A DNA stretch of 64,000 nt, taken from contig DMSQ01000030.1 of assembly GCA_003457135.1 (NCBI GenBank), positions 145,221 to 209,220 on the forward strand. The letters are read 5' to 3'. The number at the start of each line of letters is the position of its first letter. The stretch's first letter is position 1. The DNA is from Prolixibacteraceae bacterium. GTDB taxonomy: Bacteria; Bacteroidota; Bacteroidia; Bacteroidales; Prolixibacteraceae. The notes under the pieces were generated by a model that had not been told where the DNA came from, ran no database searches, and was given only the letters and a program-made list of their open reading frames with translations. The position numbers and the translations under genes are program-made. This document shows, one piece after another, positions 36,386 through 45,652 of this stretch.

Positions 36386-37930
36386 TTATTTAGTTGTAAT
36401 CGTAATCGTACTATCCGGTTCACACACCACCCTGAAACCAATCCCCTTAAAATCTGAATACCACCAGATACTTTTAGGTTGCTGAGGATCTGTTTTTAGC
36501 CAGTCTGTTGTTTTTGAAAAGTCCCTGCTGGCTGATCTCAGGTCTTTTGCAACGGAATAATAATTTCCACCTCTGACAACATGTTCCACGCCCTCTTCAG
36601 GGCCTTTGGGATTTATGACATCAACGGAGGTTTTAGAATACGCATCAGCAGCATACCAGTCGGAACAAAATTCCAACACATTACCCTGCATGTTTTTAAG
36701 GCCGAAAGGATTAGGTTTAACATAGGAAGGTTCCTGGGTTTTGTCTGATGAGTTCATGGAATATACCACGTATCTGTTTATCTGTGCTGTATCGGCTGCT
36801 GAAACCTTGCTTCCCGGCTTTTTCCGGGAAAGCCTTTTGGGATCTCCATCGAAGAAGTAAGGGGCCTCTGTGCCAGCTCTGCAGGCAAACTCCCATTCCG
36901 CTTCAGTTGGCAACCTGTAATTTTTACCTGTGACTTTCGACAGCCATTGGCAATAGGTGGTTGCAGCGTAGTGAGTCATGGTGATTGCAGGACGGTTACC
37001 ACCGCCCCATCCCTGATCAGGTATTCCGAAAGGAGGCGTCGGGCCTGAAATTGCATCAGGTTTACCGGCATTGTGTTCCCTGACTTTATCCGGATCCATC
37101 CTTCCTTCTGACATTGTAGCCGAAAAGAAAGTCCAGTATTCGTCCCAGGTAACTTCAATCTCGCCCATAAAAAAGGGAGAAACAGTAACATTACGAACCG
37201 GCTCCTCATCTGTTTTATGAAAGGGTTCCTTATCGGGGCTGCCCATTTTAAAGGTTCCACCTTTAACGGCAATCATATTAAAAGAGATGGAGGTATTCGG
37301 AATCTGTTCTTTGAAATTTCCGAATGTTGTCACTTTTGCCGGTTCTTTGAACAAATCTTTAGCAGAAGACTTTATTTTCGGAATGCCGGTCATTTTACCA
37401 TGCACATAGTCGGGATTGTAATGCCCCACATCCAGATGGCAGTTAATGCATTGAATATTAAGTTTTTTTGCATTATTTTCATAATAGAGATGAGCTATTT
37501 CCCCATCACGGGAAAGTCCTTTGGAATAGAGGTTCTCGTGGCACTTCAGGCAAGATTCGTTATACACGATGTTCACGGCATATTCGAGTGTCTTTTTATG
37601 TTCCCAGTTAAAAGATGCACTATCTTTGAAATAATAACCATACATATCTTTTATCCCTGTTTTGGCCTTTTTAATGAGATAACTGTTATCATCTTTGGGC
37701 GGAAGGTGGCATTCAACGCAATGAACTTTCACCCCGCTCTTGTTGAAAAAATGAGTAGATCTCTTCCAGGAATTGTCAGCCAGTGGGTGGATATGACACG
37801 ATTGACAATAATTATCGGTTGATGTATAATTTATAGCCTTTTTACCGGCAACCAATACGATTACACAAACAACCAATCCTGAAATAAACAGGAGCCATGT
37901 ATATCTTGGTAGTTTATCTTTTCTGATCAT
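36386..37930 (-). CDS. Fusion of a NapC/NrfH-like tetraheme cytochrome with a SUMF1 (formylglycine-enzyme-like) domain
   Basis: A 514-residue membrane-anchored protein with two unrelated parts. The first has one membrane helix (about 11-33) and four CxxCH heme sites at Cys42, Cys71, Cys127 and Cys161 (CQSCH, CVECH, CLKCH, CINCH), the NapC/NirT/NrfH pattern for taking electrons from quinol. The second (about 216-508) is a SUMF1/EgtB-like domain: VKGGTFKMGSPD, YRLPTEAEWEFACRAG, NMQGNVLEFCSDW, RVVRGGNYY and GIGFRVV. The obvious guess is quinol-driven redox at the outer face of the membrane, but no partner sulfatase is adjacent. Role not known. Confidence 0.88.
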   Translation of the reverse strand: MIRKDKLPRYTWLLFISGLVVCVIVLVAGKKAINYTSTDNYCQSCHIHPLADNSWKRSTHFFNKSGVKVHCVECHLPPKDDNSYLIKKAKTGIKDMYGYYFKDSASFNWEHKKTLEYAVNIVYNESCLKCHENLYSKGLSRDGEIAHLYYENNAKKLNIQCINCHLDVGHYNPDYVHGKMTGIPKIKSSAKDLFKEPAKVTTFGNFKEQIPNTSISFNMIAVKGGTFKMGSPDKEPFHKTDEEPVRNVTVSPFFMGEIEVTWDEYWTFFSATMSEGRMDPDKVREHNAGKPDAISGPTPPFGIPDQGWGGGNRPAITMTHYAATTYCQWLSKVTGKNYRLPTEAEWEFACRAGTEAPYFFDGDPKRLSRKKPGSKVSAADTAQINRYVVYSMNSSDKTQEPSYVKPNPFGLKNMQGNVLEFCSDWYAADAYSKTSVDVINPKGPEEGVEHVVRGGNYYSVAKDLRSASRDFSKTTDWLKTDPQQPKSIWWYSDFKGIGFRVVCEPDSTITITTK

Positions 37931-37960
37931 AAAGGAAAATAAAGTAATTTTAGCTGAGGA

Positions 37961-38857
37961 TCAATCGGCATGTATTTTAATCAGCCTGTCGCAAAGGTCT
38001 TTTAATCCTTCAGGAGTATCGCCCTCGGGCTGCTCAATAGTTGTCCAGCCACTGTATCCGATGTCGTCCAATGCTTTCATGACAACAGGCCAGTTTACAT
38101 CGCCTTCCTGCAGTTTAACTCCAAATCCGGCGCCTTTGCCTTGCTTGTCAGCAATTTTGCGACTGAACTCCTTGATGTGGACCTTGGCAATACGGGGGCC
38201 GAGTATTTTTATCCATTGCTCGGGCCAGCCATAAACAAGGATGTTACCACAATCAAAATAGAAACCTATGCTTTTACTTTGAAACTGATCGACATAAGAG
38301 GCTGCTTCAATGGGGCTGAGCAGGAAATTATTCCAGACATTCTCAACCGCTATTTTTACGTTCAGTTGTTCAGCTAACGGGACAACCTTTTTTATCTCCT
38401 GAACGGATCTTTTCCAGCAATCATCATAACTAACCGTATCGCTTACCCGGCCAGGAACAAGAAGTACAGTGTCAGCGCCATAAGCTTTGGCATCTTCGAG
38501 GCTTACCTTAAGAGCAGCAACACCCTCTTCGCGCACCTTGGGATCGGGATCTGACAAAAGAAATTTCCAGTGCATGGTATTACATACGCTTGGGATAATT
38601 AATCCGGTTGTGTCACGGGCTTTTAAAACTTCATTCCTGTCGAGATGGCTCATCGGTTCGACTCCATCAAAACCAGCCAGTTTTGCAGCCTGAAATTTTT
38701 CCAGGACTGTCTGCCCAACTCCAATACTTCCCCACATGATACCTTTCTTTAGGCTCCGGTTTACAGGGGCAATGATGTTTGAAAAACCGGGAACCGAAGA
38801 TGCTGAGATCAGGGCTGATGCCATTAGGGTATTCTTTGCAAATTGTCGCCTGTTCAT
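37961..38857 (-). CDS. Tat-exported sugar phosphate isomerase/epimerase-like TIM barrel
   Basis: A 298-residue AP-endonuclease-2/xylose-isomerase-like barrel, probably acting on a keto-sugar or sugar. The N-terminus is a Tat signal (NRRQFAKNTLMASALIS). Metal-site segments follow: AVENVWNNFLLSP, GFYFDCGNILVYGWP, VHIKEFSRK and WTTIEQPEGDTPEGL. The frame opens at a TTG (38869), but the ATG at 38857 places the twin arginines right after the start and is preferred. It lies between the cytochrome-SUMF1 gene and a Tat-exported oxidoreductase, with short gaps that suggest an operon running leftward. Confidence 0.88.
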   Translation of the reverse strand: MNRRQFAKNTLMASALISASSVPGFSNIIAPVNRSLKKGIMWGSIGVGQTVLEKFQAAKLAGFDGVEPMSHLDRNEVLKARDTTGLIIPSVCNTMHWKFLLSDPDPKVREEGVAALKVSLEDAKAYGADTVLLVPGRVSDTVSYDDCWKRSVQEIKKVVPLAEQLNVKIAVENVWNNFLLSPIEAASYVDQFQSKSIGFYFDCGNILVYGWPEQWIKILGPRIAKVHIKEFSRKIADKQGKGAGFGVKLQEGDVNWPVVMKALDDIGYSGWTTIEQPEGDTPEGLKDLCDRLIKIHAD

Positions 38858-38899
38858 ATTTTTTATCAATTAAGCATTTGTTCTGAAATTTAGGATGAT

Positions 38900-40252
38900 C
38901 TATGTTGATTTTGCTTCTACACCTATAACCGGTGGCGTTTCAGGAATATTAGGTACAGGGCCCATTACATAGGTTTTAGGTCCGAGGTAAAGGTCTGAAT
39001 TCAGCATCTCTTCCCAGGTTACATCTTTTCCGGTATAGGCCGATATTCGACCCATTATGGTTATCAGCGTTGAATTAATCTGAGCTTCTGCATCACTAAT
39101 TTGTTTTCCTGACCTTATCGCAGTAACTAGGTTGACATGTTCCTGCACAAAAGGATCTTTCACTTTCCAGGTTAGATCGGTATCACCTTCTTTAGGATAG
39201 GGATAATTCCAAACCGGATTTCCTTTCAGATCAAAAATAGTCCCGCTACAGTCTGCAAAACCTTTTGTTCCGGTAATAATTTCTTTTTTCTGATTGCTGC
39301 ATCCACTAATCTGCCGGGCAGCGCAATGCGTATGCATGCCATTATCATAAACATAGTCAATGCTGAAAAAGTCATACTGGTCGCCTGTAATCCTTCGCTG
39401 TCTGCCACCCCAACCAATGGCTTTTACCGGGATTTTCCCAACAAACCAGTTCATTACATCTACTTCATGAATAAATTGCTCGACAATATGATCTCCTGAT
39501 AACCAGCAAAAATTAACCCAGTTACGCAGCATGTATTCCATATCAGACTGTCCGGGCAATCTCTTTTTAACCCAAAGAGAACCGCCATTCCGGATTATAT
39601 CTGCGCTGACAACCTCGCCAATTTCCCCGCTGGTCACTCGTCTGTAGGTTTCCATATAATCTTTTTGTACCCTTCGAATGGTTCCGCTGATCATACACAA
39701 GCCCATTTGCTCTGCTTTTTTCGAAGAAATCAATACCGAACGTGCGCCTACAGGGTCAACTGCAATAGGTTTTTCCATGAAAATATGTTTCCCTGCATTA
39801 ACAGCAGCTTCCACATGCCCAGGACGGAAATGAGGAGGAGTGCAAAGCAATACGATATCTACTCCGGCATCAATTACTTTCTGATAACTATCAAAACCGA
39901 TAAAGCATTTTTCATCGGCGACCTCAATATTCCGCTCCTTTTTTAAGGTTGCCCGGCATTCAACCAGTTTATCCTGAAAAACATCGCCAAGAGCAACAAT
40001 CTGCAGATTAGGTCCTGCATCAATAAAATTAACTGCGGCTCCTGTACCTCTGCCTCCGCAGCCAATGAGGCCGGCTCTCAATACCTTACCATCCGGAGCT
40101 TCATTGAGCTGCACAGGTAACTTAAGCTCAGTACCTTTTTTCTCTGCTCCGGTGCATGATGCCAGAAATCCTGCAGCGCCAATTGTACCAATGGCACCCA
40201 ATGCAGTGTTTGATAGAAAATTTCGACGGCTTAATTCTTCTTTGGTTTTCAT
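38900..40252 (-). CDS. Tat-exported Gfo/Idh/MocA-family oxidoreductase
   Basis: An NAD(P)-dependent sugar dehydrogenase of 450 residues with a Tat/lipoprotein-type signal (LSRRNFLSNTALGAIGTIGAAG, then FLASC). The Rossmann motif is RAGLIGCGGRGTGAAVNF, followed by LCTPPHFRPGHVEAAVNAGKHIFMEKPIAVDP with the family EKP. It is an envelope enzyme and probably carries tightly bound cofactor. Together with two DUF1080 proteins and a TIM barrel it resembles gene sets in which a glycoside is oxidised at C3 and then cleaved. The exact substrate cannot be read from sequence. Confidence 0.9.
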   Translation of the reverse strand: MKTKEELSRRNFLSNTALGAIGTIGAAGFLASCTGAEKKGTELKLPVQLNEAPDGKVLRAGLIGCGGRGTGAAVNFIDAGPNLQIVALGDVFQDKLVECRATLKKERNIEVADEKCFIGFDSYQKVIDAGVDIVLLCTPPHFRPGHVEAAVNAGKHIFMEKPIAVDPVGARSVLISSKKAEQMGLCMISGTIRRVQKDYMETYRRVTSGEIGEVVSADIIRNGGSLWVKKRLPGQSDMEYMLRNWVNFCWLSGDHIVEQFIHEVDVMNWFVGKIPVKAIGWGGRQRRITGDQYDFFSIDYVYDNGMHTHCAARQISGCSNQKKEIITGTKGFADCSGTIFDLKGNPVWNYPYPKEGDTDLTWKVKDPFVQEHVNLVTAIRSGKQISDAEAQINSTLITIMGRISAYTGKDVTWEEMLNSDLYLGPKTYVMGPVPNIPETPPVIGVEAKST

Positions 40253-40315
40253 ATTGATATGCTTATTAAAAACGGTTAATATTTGAGTAATAAAAAGGTC
40301 GGTTAATCAATAAAA

Positions 40316-41134
40316 TTACAATAAAGTGATCTCAATGCGTTTGAAAAATATTTCAGCGCCTTCGGATTGGATCTGTATGCGCCCTTTTTGAGGCTGAATA
40401 TCAACAGCATGATTTACTAATGTGCCGTTCAGATAGATGATAATCTCCTTGCCCTGTACAATGCACTCTATTCTGTTCCATTTACCGACTGGTTTTTCAA
40501 TATCTTTTGCCCCGCGAAATCCTTTAACATCCTTCCATTCTGGATCACGACCATACCAATTGATACGTCCGTTGTTAATAGTCGCCAGATTGCCGCCGGG
40601 TTTGAAGACATAAGATCCGCTTTGTTTTTCAGGCTCAACAGGACAAGTAAGAGAAAACCTGGTACTGCCGTCTCCTACGACCAGCAAGTCACCGGTACCT
40701 CCCTCTATAATCTGGCATTCAAGTGAATACATCCATATTCCGGAAGAACCGCCATCTTCCCCAATTGAATGTAGCAGCACACCGCTATCTCTTGCTTTCT
40801 CTACTCTGGGTTCAAATGTAACATCACCCCATTTAAAATCAACCACAAGTTTGTAATTAGCATATTCGTCATTGGTAGTTATGCAGCCAAATTCCTCGCC
40901 TGAGATTCGAATCAGACCATTCTGTACGGTGAACACTTTGTTAGGATCATTATTCCGACCCTTCCCTATTAGGAAAGTGTACCAGCCGTCAAGGTTCTTC
41001 CCGTTGAACAACTGTATCTTAGACTTTTTGGAATTTTTTTCGACAGAAGATAGATCAGGCCGGGCAAAACCGGTTTTGGTGAAACTCGTTATAGAAACGG
41101 TAAAGATCAGGAATATAAGAAATAGTTTTTTCAT
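40316..41134 (-). CDS. DUF1080 (3-keto-disaccharide hydrolase domain) secreted protein
   Basis: A 272-residue protein with a signal peptide (about 1-24) and one jelly-roll DUF1080/PF06439 domain. Family segments are IQLFNGKNLDGWYTF near the start, GVLLHSIGEDGG, MYSLECQIIEGGTGDLL, and the C-terminal GRIQIQSEGAEIFFKRIEI. Characterised relatives cleave 3-keto-glycosides made by Gfo/Idh/MocA dehydrogenases, which fits the gene next to it. The gap to the oxidoreductase is 63 bp on the same strand. Confidence 0.88.
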   Translation of the reverse strand: MKKLFLIFLIFTVSITSFTKTGFARPDLSSVEKNSKKSKIQLFNGKNLDGWYTFLIGKGRNNDPNKVFTVQNGLIRISGEEFGCITTNDEYANYKLVVDFKWGDVTFEPRVEKARDSGVLLHSIGEDGGSSGIWMYSLECQIIEGGTGDLLVVGDGSTRFSLTCPVEPEKQSGSYVFKPGGNLATINNGRINWYGRDPEWKDVKGFRGAKDIEKPVGKWNRIECIVQGKEIIIYLNGTLVNHAVDIQPQKGRIQIQSEGAEIFFKRIEITLL

Positions 41135-41214
41135 GATATTTTCTTTATTTTAGTTATAACCATTAAAACAAAAGGCCTTTTTCTTTGGGACGCGCCACTC
41201 CTGCCAGAAAATTG

Positions 41215-41967
41215 CTAAGGGAGTTCCGGAGCCACCTGAGCAGCCGAAGTCACCCCTGATGGTAGCTCAATGATCCTGAGATTTCGAAAGTGAATCTGCG
41301 CTCCCTCCGATTCCAGACAAATATATCCCTTCTTTTGTGATGAGTGGCTGAGGCCATTGACAAATTTACCGTTTACCGCGAGCTTGACCACACCGTCAAT
41401 GCATGATACATCGTAGGTATTCCATTCCCCCCGACCTTTGCACCGGTTTTCGACCGACTTGCTCCTGGTGCCCCTTGGATTATCAGGAACTGTTTGTACT
41501 CCGCCAACACCGAAGAGTTCGCCGTGAACGTATGCGACAGGCGGGGCAACTCCATCCTTTGTATTAAGTCTGACCCAATCCAGTTCAAGCATCTGGACTT
41601 CAACTCCATTGGGCAGACGGTTCTCACCGGGATTGGCACTACTCCATACGAACACTCCTGAATTTCCACCCGGTTCGAGATGTTTCCATTCAATATGCAA
41701 CATGAAATTTTCGTATTGCTTTTCAGATCGCATAACGCCGATGGGCTGACCTGAACATACCAGTAAATCTTTATTTCTCATCCAGGTTTCAGGACTGGTA
41801 TTCACATTGATCCAGTTAATGGAATTCCCTTTGTTTTTTGAACCCGCCGTTAATTGACTTAATTCCATCTCACTTCCAAACACAATGGATTTAGATTGTG
41901 CATTTAAAAAGTAATGGAGGTTTAAAACCAGAAGTAAGGAAAGTGCAGTTTTTATTAATAATTTCAT
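41215..41967 (-). CDS. Second DUF1080 (3-keto-glycoside hydrolase-like) secreted protein
   Basis: A 250-residue paralogue with a signal peptide (about 1-23, ending LNAQ). Family segments are WMRNKDLLVCSGQPIGVMRSE, MLHIEWKHLEPGGNSGVFVW, GVEVQMLELDW, and the C-terminal GYICLESEGAQIHFRNLRIIEL. It differs enough from its neighbour to suggest another linkage or an alpha/beta pair. It is probably the first functional gene of the leftward cluster that runs through the oxidoreductase and TIM barrel. Confidence 0.87.
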   Translation of the reverse strand: MKLLIKTALSLLLVLNLHYFLNAQSKSIVFGSEMELSQLTAGSKNKGNSINWINVNTSPETWMRNKDLLVCSGQPIGVMRSEKQYENFMLHIEWKHLEPGGNSGVFVWSSANPGENRLPNGVEVQMLELDWVRLNTKDGVAPPVAYVHGELFGVGGVQTVPDNPRGTRSKSVENRCKGRGEWNTYDVSCIDGVVKLAVNGKFVNGLSHSSQKKGYICLESEGAQIHFRNLRIIELPSGVTSAAQVAPELP

Positions 41968-42028
41968 TTTAAAATATGTTTAGAAGTATAGATTAAATCT
42001 GGTTTATAACCTGATGAATATCTTTTGC

Positions 42029-42670
42029 TTATATTGTATGTGCCGATGTCGGTATGGCATTAAATGGCACCCAGTTCCCGTGATCTATACTTCCTGTAAG
42101 CAACATGTCGGTCCAGGATCCAAAATTGTGACCGGCAACGAAAGCCTGGTTAAAACCCTCGACCGGCCAGTAGCGATAAAGCAAATCTGACACAAGGATC
42201 AATACAAACGAAACCAGCAATTGCCATTTGATCGCTTTTCGCATGAATAGGAACGCAATGATGTATGTACCCGATAATTGAGCCATTACATTATTGAAGT
42301 TGGAGGTGGTTGGGCCGGAGCTTATGGCCCAGCCAATAGTAAGCAGCCAAAAGCAGCGAATAAGTACATGGTGAAATGTTTTTTTCCAGCTATCGCCCTT
42401 ATCCCATCTTCGTGAAAAAGAAAAAGGCATAGAGACCCCCACGATAAACATAAAGAAAGGTTGGATAAGATCCCAGAAATGAAGTCCATTCCATGGAACA
42501 TGAGATTGCTGCTCTTTAAAAAATAATATAATTGCGTTACTGTTGGCCGGATCTACTTTATCAAACAAACCATCCAGGCCCCCGATAATCAAAAACATGG
42601 TGAGACCGCGAAAAAAGTCGATTGATAGAATCCGGTTTTGTTCCTGACTTAATTGAATGGTGTTACTCAT
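42029..42670 (-). pseudogene. C-terminally truncated DUF5009/HGSNAT-like membrane acyltransferase
   Basis: The 213-residue frame begins like the heparan-alpha-glucosaminide N-acetyltransferase-like membrane family: RILSIDFFRGLTMFLIIGG, then WDLIQPFFMFIVGVSMPFSFSRR and several membrane helices. It stops at NAIPTSAHTI with a TAA, where relatives continue with WG and several more helices (about 370 residues or more in total). No continuation is visible between 41968 and 42028, so the 3' part was lost by deletion, not frameshift. Confidence 0.78.
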
Positions 42671-42728
42671 TAGGTTGGTTGTGATGAAGCTGTTTATAAG
42701 GATCGCTTACTTCGGTTGACGGCTATTT

Positions 42729-43253
42729 TTACATGGTAGTTTTAATTTCAGGTTCGGTTTCTTTTTCGGTACTCCAAAGTTTAATAAACGGGAACAAAGT
42801 CGGTACCAGTTGTTTCATTGGTTCATAAATCTTCGATTCCGCTTTTTGCCGGGAAGGAAGGATGTGCACATTTTCATCAATATTTTCGAAAAGTAAAAGG
42901 AAGATGCTCAGGATAACTGCCGTTTTCAGAACTCCAAAAATAATTCCTGCAAGGCGGTTCAGGAAACCTAAAGCAACAGCCTTCACAACACTATCGAGCA
43001 TTTTACCAAGTATATGTACGATGATCACAATTGCAATAAATGTCACAACAAAAGCGATGGTACTCAGATGTTCAGAACGGTAATTGGTTATATCAGTGAT
43101 AAAGTCGGCTGTCCAGTCAGAAAATCGGATAGCACCCCAGATACCAAGAACGAGCGCAGCAAGCGAAGCCAGTTCAACAATAAAACCGTTCCGAAATCCC
43201 TGAATAGCCGCAAGAATCAGGATGATACCAAGAATCAGATCAATGTAATTCAT
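42729..43253 (-). CDS. cvpA: CvpA-family membrane protein
   Basis: A 174-residue inner-membrane protein with four hydrophobic segments and the CvpA opening IDLILGIILILAAIQGFRNGFIVELASLAALVLGIWGA, then AGIIFGVLKTAVILSIFLLL. CvpA proteins affect colicin V export and envelope resistance in other bacteria; the biochemical role is not known. It is divergent from the GH3-like gene and marks the return to core genes. Confidence 0.88.
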   Translation of the reverse strand: MNYIDLILGIILILAAIQGFRNGFIVELASLAALVLGIWGAIRFSDWTADFITDITNYRSEHLSTIAFVVTFIAIVIIVHILGKMLDSVVKAVALGFLNRLAGIIFGVLKTAVILSIFLLLFENIDENVHILPSRQKAESKIYEPMKQLVPTLFPFIKLWSTEKETEPEIKTTM

Positions 43254-43382
43254 AAATGAAGGGTGTGAAGGTGAGTTAAGGAAGTAAAATTAAGAAAAAT
43301 TTGTTTCGGATTGCATTTTTAAATGGCGGGATAGTTAGCAAGATCGTCAAACCGAATAACAACCTGAAGTCAGAATTTTTCA

Positions 43383-43390
43383 TAAATTTG
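43383..43390 (+). promoter_or_regulatory. Candidate -7 box (TAAATTTG) for the GH3-like gene
   Basis: TAAATTTG matches TAnnTTTG exactly, 22 bp before the start codon at 43413. No convincing -33 TTTG was found at the usual distance. Confidence 0.35.
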
Positions 43391-43412
43391 ACCTCACCGA
43401 AACCCATTTTAC

Positions 43413-44930
43413 ATGCCGGTAATCAATTCCATTATTAATTGGGTCAATTTTAAACGTATATACCAGATTGACCTGTTTAAGAAACACCCTCACGAAGTTC
43501 AGCGAGAGGCGCTGTTTGCGCTTTTGGAAAACGCTTCGAATACTGAATTTGGCTTAAAGTATAATTTTAAAGGTATCCGCTCCGAAAAAGAATTTCGTGA
43601 ACAGGTTCCGGTTCAGGACTACGACGACATCAAACCGACGGTTGAACGGATGATGCTTGGAGAAAAAAACCTGTTATGGCCAGGTGAAACCAAATGGTTT
43701 GCCAAATCATCGGGAACCACCAATGATAAAAGTAAATTTATTCCGGTAAGCAAAGACTCGCTCGAAGATGTTCACATTCGCGGGGGTCGTGATGTTTTCG
43801 CCATCTATCTGAAAAACTATCCTGATTCGGGAGTCCTTTCGGGCAAGGCGCTTACCTTGGGAGGAAGCCACCGGGTAAACAGTTACAACAACAACTGTTA
43901 TTATGGCGATCTATCTGCAATTATAATCGAGAATATACCTTTCTGGACCGATTTCTACCGCACACCATCAACCGAGATTTCGCTGATTGAAGAATTTCAG
44001 GAGAAAATTGAAAAGATCATTGAGCACTCGCTCAACGAAAATGTTACCTCGTTTGCAGGGGTTCCTTCGTGGTATCTGGTGCTGCTGAAAAGAGTTCTGG
44101 AAGTAACAGGTAAAAAAAATATTTTGGAGGTATGGCCCAATCTGGAAGTGTTTACACACGGAGGTGTAAAATTTGATCCCTACCGGGAACAATACCAGAG
44201 ACTTTTTCCCGGCTCACAGATGCATTACATGGAAACCTATAATGCTTCGGAGGGATTTTTCGGAATTCAGGACGAACCGGAAAAAAATGACATGCTCCTG
44301 ATGCTCGACTACGGTATTTATTACGAATTTATCCCAATGGATGAATTCCGGTCAGATAAACTGAATGCCATCTCGTTGCAGGAAGTTAAAATTGGCAAAA
44401 ATTACGCGATGGTAATTTCGACTAATGGCGGTCTTTGGCGTTATCTCATTGGTGACACCATCCGGTTTACCTCCAGATACCCCTTTAAATTTGTGATCAC
44501 TGGCCGCACCAAACATTTTATCAATGCTTTTGGCGAAGAAGTTATTATTGATAATGCTGAAAAAGCGTTTCAGATTGCCTGTGAAAGGACCAATGCCATC
44601 ATTTCGGAATATACCGGTGGACCGATTTACATGACCGAAATCCAAAAGGGAGCCCATGAATGGATGATCGAATTCGAGAAAGAACCTGACGATCTGGATC
44701 ATTTTGTACAACTATTTGATGGCGCTCTGAAAACAATTAACTCCGACTATGAGGCGAAACGGCACCGGAATTTAAGCCTTGAAATGCCACATGTGCAGGT
44801 AGCAAAAAAAGGATTGTTCTACGAATGGATGAAACTTAAAGGTAAAGTGGGCGGACAAAACAAAATACCACGTTTGGCAAACGACAGGCAATACCTCGAT
44901 CAATTGATCGAATTGAATAAGAAACAGTAA
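43413..44930 (+). CDS. GH3 auxin-promoter-family acyl-adenylating protein
   Basis: A 505-residue member of the plant-GH3-like adenylate-forming enzymes found widely in Bacteroidota. Motifs: AKSSGTTNDKSKFIPVS (nucleotide-binding loop), HYMETYNASEGFFGIQ, NGGLWRYLIGDTIRFTS and ITGRTKHFINAFGEEV. Plant homologues join amino acids to acyl hormones; the bacterial substrate is unknown. It is a single gene preceded by a TAAATTTG box. Confidence 0.9.
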   Translation: MPVINSIINWVNFKRIYQIDLFKKHPHEVQREALFALLENASNTEFGLKYNFKGIRSEKEFREQVPVQDYDDIKPTVERMMLGEKNLLWPGETKWFAKSSGTTNDKSKFIPVSKDSLEDVHIRGGRDVFAIYLKNYPDSGVLSGKALTLGGSHRVNSYNNNCYYGDLSAIIIENIPFWTDFYRTPSTEISLIEEFQEKIEKIIEHSLNENVTSFAGVPSWYLVLLKRVLEVTGKKNILEVWPNLEVFTHGGVKFDPYREQYQRLFPGSQMHYMETYNASEGFFGIQDEPEKNDMLLMLDYGIYYEFIPMDEFRSDKLNAISLQEVKIGKNYAMVISTNGGLWRYLIGDTIRFTSRYPFKFVITGRTKHFINAFGEEVIIDNAEKAFQIACERTNAIISEYTGGPIYMTEIQKGAHEWMIEFEKEPDDLDHFVQLFDGALKTINSDYEAKRHRNLSLEMPHVQVAKKGLFYEWMKLKGKVGGQNKIPRLANDRQYLDQLIELNKKQ

Positions 44931-45037
44931 ACACTCAATCCACGATTTCACTTTTCACTTTTTACTATTTCCTTTTTACTTGTTTTAATTTTACTGGTTT
45001 AATTTCGTATTTTAGGTCAAATTTTAAAATTCAAAAA

Positions 45038-45652
45038 ATGCATATCGCTTTAGCTGGAAACATAGGTGCCGGAAAAACAACCCTGACCGAATTACTCTCG
45101 AAACATTATAAGTGGCAGGCTCATTACGAAGATGTTGACGAAAACCCATACCTGAACGACTTTTATGAAGACATGCAACGCTGGTCGTTTAACCTTCAGA
45201 TCTATTTTCTGAATAGCCGGTTCAAACAGGTCGTTGATATCCGAAGTTCATCAAAAACAGTGATTCAGGATCGCACCATTTATGAGGATGCTGAAATTTT
45301 TGCCCCCAACCTCCATGCCATGGGCCTGATGACTACCCGCGATTTCAACAACTATTCCAATCTTTTCAAAATGATGAGCCAACTGGTTCAGGCACCCGAT
45401 TTGATTATTTATCTGAGAGCTTCGGTTCCAACTCTGGTAAACCAAATCCAGAAACGTGGCAGGGAATACGAAAGTTCCATCCGTATTGACTACCTGAAGC
45501 AGTTGAACGAACGGTACGAAGCCTGGGTTAACCGCTACAAATCCGGAAAATTGCTGATCATTGATGTTGACCGTATAGACTTTCAGAATAATCCTGAAGA
45601 TTTGAGTAGTGTGATAGACCGCATTGACGCCCAGATTCACGGACTGTTTTAA
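45038..45652 (+). CDS. Deoxynucleoside kinase
   Basis: Phosphorylates deoxynucleosides in the salvage pathway. The 204-residue protein has the P-loop GNIGAGKTT, the DVDENPYLNDFYED substrate segment, the DRTIYEDAEIFA motif, and the lid RGREYESSIRIDYL. These match the dCK/dGK family. The start codon lies in MHIALAGNIG. Its TAA shares one base with the ATG of rdgB, so the two nucleotide-metabolism genes are translationally coupled. Confidence 0.92.
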   Translation: MHIALAGNIGAGKTTLTELLSKHYKWQAHYEDVDENPYLNDFYEDMQRWSFNLQIYFLNSRFKQVVDIRSSSKTVIQDRTIYEDAEIFAPNLHAMGLMTTRDFNNYSNLFKMMSQLVQAPDLIIYLRASVPTLVNQIQKRGREYESSIRIDYLKQLNERYEAWVNRYKSGKLLIIDVDRIDFQNNPEDLSSVIDRIDAQIHGLF

